From assembly GCA_033439685.1 (NCBI GenBank), contig JAUEDM010000001.1, forward strand, positions 7,936,001 to 8,000,000: a stretch of 64,000 bases of DNA, read 5' to 3'. This document shows positions 59,401-64,000 of this stretch, one piece after another. Positions within the stretch are counted from its first letter, which is position 1; every line of letters starts with the position of its first letter. The position numbers were made by a program, and so were the translations under genes. The notes beneath the pieces are model-generated. The model did no database searches. It was not told the DNA's origin and saw only the letters and a list, made by a program, of their open reading frames with translations. The DNA comes from Apodospora peruviana (Eukaryota > Ascomycota > Sordariomycetes > Sordariales > Lasiosphaeriaceae).

Positions 59401-60228
59401 CGGGCGATTGGAGATGGTTTCCGAGAGGGGCGACACGAGCTCCGGCTCGCTGTCGTGTCGACTAGTAGCAACAGCAGTAGGTTGAACAAAACGCTCAATG
59501 TCGCTGTACCTGCGATCCAGAACAGGAGGCGTCTTGGGCGGCGGCGGCGGCGGCGGGAATGGTGATGAATGGCCGCCGAGGGAAAGTGAGTTGAAGGGCG
59601 AGATGCGTGTTAGTGAAGGAAGCTGGGGAGGCGGCGTAGGGGACGCGGTGGTGCTCCAATTTTTCTGGAGATGCGGCCCAAATTGCGAGCGAGGGTCCTG
59701 GTTGGGGTGCTGCTGGGGCTGAGCTCTAGCTTCCCTGCTGAGAAACGACAGGGGGGTTGCTTTCGCTGTCGCCTGCTGGGCTGAAGCTGAACGTGGACGA
59801 CCCGAGATGGGGGCTGTTGATGATCCCGTCGTCGGGTCCAAGACGAACCGGGACGACGAGCGGAGGCCTAAACTAATGCCCCATGAAGTTCTACGATCTC
59901 CTTTTACCTTGGCCTGTCCTGTCGAGTTACGGATATTGTTTGCCCCTGTCAGTGTAAGTGCACCTGTAGAAGTAGATGCGGCCGCGGTCGCGGGCGCAGG
60001 TGACAACTCGGATTCCTGCAAAACCGTGGATTAGCGAACGGAAGGCTGCGGGCGAACTGGAGATTTTAATAAGAAGCCGAACAGGCACGTTCCCAGCCCG
60101 AGCCGCCCTACCTGAGCTATTGCTACAGTTGCAGTTGGGGCCGCAGGGCGGCATGCTGCTGGGGGACTTGGGACTGGGAAAGCTGCATGTTCCCTGTTCG
60201 GCCCCAAAAACCGTCCACAGGCTCGCAT
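53035..60228 (-). CDS. Giant Gln/Pro-rich disordered protein, about 2,365 residues
   Basis: Two exons, 60112-60228 and 53035-60015, with a 96-nt intron (GTAGGG..TTGCAG); the junction reads TATVAIAQ/ESELSPAPAT in phase 0. The protein is almost wholly low-complexity: Gln, Pro, Gly and Ser runs, an Asp run followed by EKDWVVV near 345, a QPQQPQQPQ run, and 14-15-residue FAPGQGQFPPGQQP repeats. Long polyglutamine lies near 2236-2250. Short basic-aromatic motifs recur: KKRGFFGLRN (about 890), KKRTGFLGFGG (940), PKKRFSSAFK (990), GGLFGFGKFKKG (1097), LSKLFKGAK (1608) and FMSTFMGRSK (1640). The C-terminus ends SYPGQEWNPYGDFGAEEGWD, which looks like a conserved anchor. No folded domain is recognised. 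The start at 60228 is the ATG in the spliced frame; a different ATG at 60409 opens another frame and could indicate an upstream exon. Function unknown. Confidence 0.8.
53383..53426. repeat. Coding TTG/CAA microsatellite (polyglutamine)
   Basis: About fourteen CAA-type codons in the minus-strand giant gene give a continuous glutamine run. Further CAG/CAA tracts lie at about 57780-57815 and 58675-58735 in the same gene. Confidence 0.9.
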
Positions 60229-60780
60229 TCCAGATCGTCAACCCAGAAGAGCGACCAACCTCCAGCAGGGTTGATCGTTGTTTCTGAGCTGGGTTGACAG
60301 GACCCGACAAAGCGGCCCGCGAACCTTGTGGATTTTGATCTGGATTTGGGGAGGGGAAGACCGGCCGGGACTTCAGTTGAGAAACTAAGGTATTCTTCGG
60401 ACGAGACATTCTATCAGGAAAAAAATCCTTATTGTTTGATTCATCAACCCTTCATGTTTCCCTTCTTGCCGTCGTCAAAACATGACCACTTTACAATAGA
60501 AAAGAAAAAGTGAATAAATTCCTCATTATGTCCATCGACAGAACCGCTGAACTTGAAATGATGAGCAGAAAAGAAGATAAACGAAAAGCGAGCCGACACA
60601 GCCAGTCGAGTGGATTAACAAAAGCCAACGCCGTCTCCCGGCGCCCCCATCGCCTCCTAAACTGCAAGAGAAATAGTGTTCCACCATTGATTGAAGGCTG
60701 TATGTACCCCTCAACAAAAGTCCCGGCCGGCCAAATCGAAAGAGTGCGTCATGTCAAGTGAAATAGCAAGTTTTTATGGA
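60229..60780. other. Intergenic region between two large minus-strand genes
   Basis: About 550 bases hold the 3' flank of the upstream gene and the promoter and leader of the giant gene. An overlapping minus-strand frame opens at ATG 60409 (MSRPKNTLVSQLKSRPVFPS) and could be an alternative first exon, but I found no junction that joins it in frame. Nothing else is supported. Confidence 0.5.
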
Positions 60781-63700
60781 TTAGAAAAATACCTTGTCGC
60801 CAGTCCCCCGGAGCTTGTTTTTGCCCTTGCTTAACAGCCCCTTTCCGGCCTTGCCCGCTGCCATAAAGAGTTCCTTGCTCTTGGTGCCCACCTGCGCACC
60901 CGAATGGTGATGTCCATGCATCTGCGGAGGAGGCATGGGCATGTTGTGGTGTGTTGCAGCTGGCATTCCGCCTTCGGCGAGTTCCCCAGAAAAGCCGTTG
61001 TTTTGTTGTTGTTGAAAGTAAGGTGCTTGTGCTGCCGCCTGCCCGGGGCCGTGATATGCAGGCATCGACGCACCAGGCATAGCCAAAGCGTTCCTGAGAG
61101 ACCCGTCCATGTTGGCGTACTCGGGGCGCCTGGACCTCATGGTGGCGGTCCACTCGTCCAAGCCAGTATCAATCGTCGCGAACAGTTTTCTCGTCTCGTT
61201 GTAATGCTTGATCCGCTCCGACGCCGATGGCATCTCCATAATATGTCGGAAAGGCATAAGATTGACTTCCCTCTTCGCCGAAGCAGGCGGAGGAGTTGGA
61301 GGCCGTTCGGAAGGCTGCGGTTCCTGGGGTACGCCCGCAACGGCAGGATGCTGTTCGGGCGGTGGAGTGGGAGATACCGGGTTTGACGAAGTTTGCATAA
61401 GTGTCTTCTCTTCCGCGAACGAAGGTCTGCGATTTTCGGGAGGCGCACCAACCCTTTCTGACAAGACCGAAACAGGCGAAGGTGGCTCTATCGGAGCATC
61501 CAAGGTCGATCGGGGCGGTATCGTGCTAGCCTGCGAAACTTGGTGCGAAATCCTGGCATTCACTGTCTGATTTGGAACTTGGGGAAGCTGCTCTGACTTG
61601 GGAGCAGGAGCCAAATGGCTGGCATCCAAGGGCGAGGACACTGCGGCTTGTTCTATTCCGGGTGCAGGTGGCGTCGCTGTCGCAACAACAACATTGTGGA
61701 GCTCTGGCCCAAGAGATTTCGGTTCGGCCTGCATCTCAGTGTGTGGAGGTCCAGCAGCTGGTGCTACCTTTTCTTGTGACTCCCCAGCTTCCCACGAGAA
61801 TCGCCTACGCAGTGCGTGCTCAGGTTCGGCCACAGATTCAGAAGCCGATGCAACGTCCTTTGCGGGACCAGACACGGGACCCGTCGGAGCAATACCCGAA
61901 GTCGCGGTAGCCATTGGAATCTCTTTCTGCGCAGCAGATTCGGCCATATGTAGCTCTGGCTCTGCTTTATCATCTGCCCAGTAGTCACCGTAGACATCTC
62001 CGAGGTAGCTGCTTTCTCGCACAGGGCCTGCAGTCGAGTGATAAGCTGCAGTAGATCTTCCGGTAGCTTCCAAGAAATCATTGGAGGCCTGGACGGGGCT
62101 CAAGGACTTCATAATCTCTTCTCTAAGCACATCGCTATCCTTTACCGGAGAACTACTGACTGTGTCGGCCTCAAAGGTTGGGGGTGGTACAATAGACTCT
62201 TCAATATCATAGCCCTCTTGCGGACCGCGACGTGGATTAAGAGGTGCCGTGGGCGTGATCATGATATCAGAATGCATTGTCATCGCAGTTGTCGGAACAG
62301 GAGTTGCGACTTCCGTTGACTCCAGATTCTGGCCGAAAGACGGAGCTTGATTCTCTGCCACAGGCTGAGACTGGTCGGCAGCTGCGTGTTGCGATGCGCT
62401 CACTGCAGGACTGGCCGTGCGGAGTGGGGGGAGGGACAGTTGAGGGTTCTCCCCAGTCGCGGCAGTCGTTTCCTCGTCTCTTGCCTTGCTACCCAAGGGC
62501 TGCTGGGTGATGCCCGCATTAGACGAGTCCTCGGCGCTGTCTTCAGTTTCGGTTATCGGCGACACATTGCCGGAGTCGACGGCTTTTCTGGCTATTGGTT
62601 GAGGAGTTGCGTCTGATCTGGGCCCAGGGATATCACCGGTGGTCTCAGGAGTCTCTGTAACCCAGCCGCCGGGTAGCGATGGACGGAGAGGTCGTTGGTC
62701 TTGGGTATTCGAAGCCACTTCCAATGATGCAGGAGTGGAGTTGCTATGGTCTGACGAGGCGTTGATGGGCTCATGGACTTGGGTGGGCATACTTTCGGTC
62801 GGATCAGGTGCAGCACCGGCTTTGCCATCGTCATCGGAGACTTCCATCGATGCCTGGGCAGAAGGTTCCATATTCGTATTCTGTCCCTTATTAAAGTTGG
62901 CACCGGTTTGCAATATTGGCGTGGCGAGCGACTGCTTCGGTTCCTCGGTCTCCTTTGACATGGGGGCGGGCTCCGAAATCGCCGGTGGCTTTTCGTAAGA
63001 CGCCATGGACTGAGTCAAGTTTGTACTAGAATGGGACGAGCTGTCCGGGACGTTAGGCATTGGCGGCGCATCAGACGGGAATGCCAACGCCGTGGAGAAG
63101 AGATCTTCACCGAAAGCAGACATGCGAGTCAAATCGGGGAGTTTGGGGCTAGTCGACATGCGGCGCAGCTCTTCTTGCGGCGCGAGTTGATCACCACTGA
63201 ACAGTAGTCCGGGGTCGGCTGCCGACTTGTCGGTTGATTGTCCGAGGTTGGTGGCTGCAGGTGCAGCTGCGGCGGTAATGCGGGATTGGTTTTGCGTTTG
63301 GGATGTGGAGGCAGGCGTAGAGGCAGGTTCGACGCTACTACCAATATTGGTAGTAGGAGCAGGGCCAGGTGACGCGTAACTCTCGAGCAAGCCGTCCAGT
63401 CCGTACTCGCTCTTTCGTTCTGCGACGGGAGCCAAGCTTGTTCTCAACGGTTTGTTTATTTCGGCGTCTTGCTCCGCACCCAGACTGCCCCGTCGTCTTT
63501 GGACTGTTGGTTCGGTCTGCGATTTAGGAGAATCCACACGCTCGATTTCCCGGCCAGTCACGCTATCCAGACTCGGTCTACTAGATTCCATAGATCGTCG
63601 TTCTTTCTCCTTTTCTTCTTCCATTCGTCGATAAATATCGGCCGGCCTTATGAATGGAAGCGGCTTGGTAGGTGAGATGGGCGACTTTGCGCTTGCCGGT

Positions 63701-64000
63701 GAAGACGATCGGGGTTCGGCCGCCCACGGCTTGTGGCCCGAGCCACTGGCAGGCCGAGAGCCGGGTCTGGATGGCCGTGCCAACTCGGCTGGGTCAGGGG
63801 CATCATATTGACCCATGCTGCTCTTTCGAGGCGGAAACCTCGCGGGAACCGGTCCGGCACTCTGGGGTGCTGGAGACATGTGCCGCGAAGTTGGGGTGGC
63901 CGCGCTCGCACCTTGGCCAAATCCCGGACCAGCAGAGTAAATACTCGATCCGGTGGCAGGAGGGGCCGAAGCAAATGGTGAAGCCGTCTCGAACTGCCCA
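60781..64000 (-). CDS. Large disordered protein with conserved C-terminal region, partial
   Basis: The frame is open from the window edge to a TAA at 60781, at least 1,073 codons, so the 5' end is missing. An ATG at 63879 (MSPAPQSAGPVPARFPPRKS) is internal, because 40 codons upstream remain open and read naturally (PFASAPPATG, AGPGFGQGAS). Most of the protein is Ser/Pro/Glu/Thr-rich and probably disordered. Conserved-looking islands are RKSSMGQYDAPDPAELARPS, PTKPLPFIRPADIYRRMEEE and GDVYGDYWADDK. Near the C-terminus a folded helical stretch reads LMPFRHIMEMPSASERIKHY, NETRKLFATIDTGLDEWTAT, MRSRRPEYAN. The end is glycine/lysine-rich (KAGKGLLSKGKNKLRG) and terminates DKVFF. I recall this arrangement from uncharacterised Pezizomycotina proteins and assign no function. 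It lies head-to-tail 550 bases upstream of the giant disordered gene. Confidence 0.8.
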   Translation of the reverse strand, partial: GQFETASPFASAPPATGSSIYSAGPGFGQGASAATPTSRHMSPAPQSAGPVPARFPPRKSSMGQYDAPDPAELARPSRPGSRPASGSGHKPWAAEPRSSSPASAKSPISPTKPLPFIRPADIYRRMEEEKEKERRSMESSRPSLDSVTGREIERVDSPKSQTEPTVQRRRGSLGAEQDAEINKPLRTSLAPVAERKSEYGLDGLLESYASPGPAPTTNIGSSVEPASTPASTSQTQNQSRITAAAAPAATNLGQSTDKSAADPGLLFSGDQLAPQEELRRMSTSPKLPDLTRMSAFGEDLFSTALAFPSDAPPMPNVPDSSSHSSTNLTQSMASYEKPPAISEPAPMSKETEEPKQSLATPILQTGANFNKGQNTNMEPSAQASMEVSDDDGKAGAAPDPTESMPTQVHEPINASSDHSNSTPASLEVASNTQDQRPLRPSLPGGWVTETPETTGDIPGPRSDATPQPIARKAVDSGNVSPITETEDSAEDSSNAGITQQPLGSKARDEETTAATGENPQLSLPPLRTASPAVSASQHAAADQSQPVAENQAPSFGQNLESTEVATPVPTTAMTMHSDIMITPTAPLNPRRGPQEGYDIEESIVPPPTFEADTVSSSPVKDSDVLREEIMKSLSPVQASNDFLEATGRSTAAYHSTAGPVRESSYLGDVYGDYWADDKAEPELHMAESAAQKEIPMATATSGIAPTGPVSGPAKDVASASESVAEPEHALRRRFSWEAGESQEKVAPAAGPPHTEMQAEPKSLGPELHNVVVATATPPAPGIEQAAVSSPLDASHLAPAPKSEQLPQVPNQTVNARISHQVSQASTIPPRSTLDAPIEPPSPVSVLSERVGAPPENRRPSFAEEKTLMQTSSNPVSPTPPPEQHPAVAGVPQEPQPSERPPTPPPASAKREVNLMPFRHIMEMPSASERIKHYNETRKLFATIDTGLDEWTATMRSRRPEYANMDGSLRNALAMPGASMPAYHGPGQAAAQAPYFQQQQNNGFSGELAEGGMPAATHHNMPMPPPQMHGHHHSGAQVGTKSKELFMAAGKAGKGLLSKGKNKLRGTGDKVFF

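Overview
The window is nuclear DNA of a filamentous ascomycete (Pezizomycotina, most likely a sordariomycete). The evidence is short GT..AG introns of about 50-120 nt (one possibly in a 5' UTR), CT-rich leaders, large low-complexity proteins, and filamentous-fungal versions of Pfa5, DNA polymerase eta, an Nmd5/importin-7/8 receptor, a Hal4-type kinase and the IMP nucleotidase Isn1. The assignment comes from protein and gene-structure features only; no marker was searched.

Layout. 1-2.4 kb: S-palmitoyltransferase Pfa5 (+). 5.1-5.4 kb: a small acidic protein with a cysteine cluster (-), whose start codon appears to be split by an intron. 9.65-11.74 kb: translesion polymerase eta (+). 15.0-16.4 kb: an RfeF-like putative transcription regulator (+). 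22.2-25.9 kb: six-exon importin (+). 29.7-32.1 kb: Hal4-like kinase (-). 43.9-45.9 kb: serine/proline-rich coiled-coil protein (+). 47.3-48.9 kb: four-exon ISN1 (-). 49.6-50.2 kb: secreted protein built from two copies of a ten-cysteine module (-). 53.0-60.2 kb: a glutamine/proline-rich disordered protein of about 2,365 residues (-). 60.8-64.0 kb: a second large disordered protein (-), still open at the right edge and therefore partial.

The genes form no pathway or cluster that I can recognise. They are mostly housekeeping functions (protein lipidation, DNA damage tolerance, nuclear import, ion homeostasis, purine salvage) set in a gene-poor landscape. Spacers of 3-12 kb hold microsatellites, diverged duplicated segments and a few possible gene relics: 3.0-3.3, 7.76-8.14 and 41.4-42.1 kb. 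The spacer at 32.1-43.9 kb also holds a stop-free 437-codon frame of uncertain status, which ends inside a perfect 13-bp inverted repeat.

No tRNA, rRNA, CRISPR array, intact transposon or secondary-metabolite cluster was recognised. The least expected features are the split start codon at 5.4 kb, the cysteine-module duplication at 49.6 kb, and the series of basic-aromatic motifs in the giant disordered protein.
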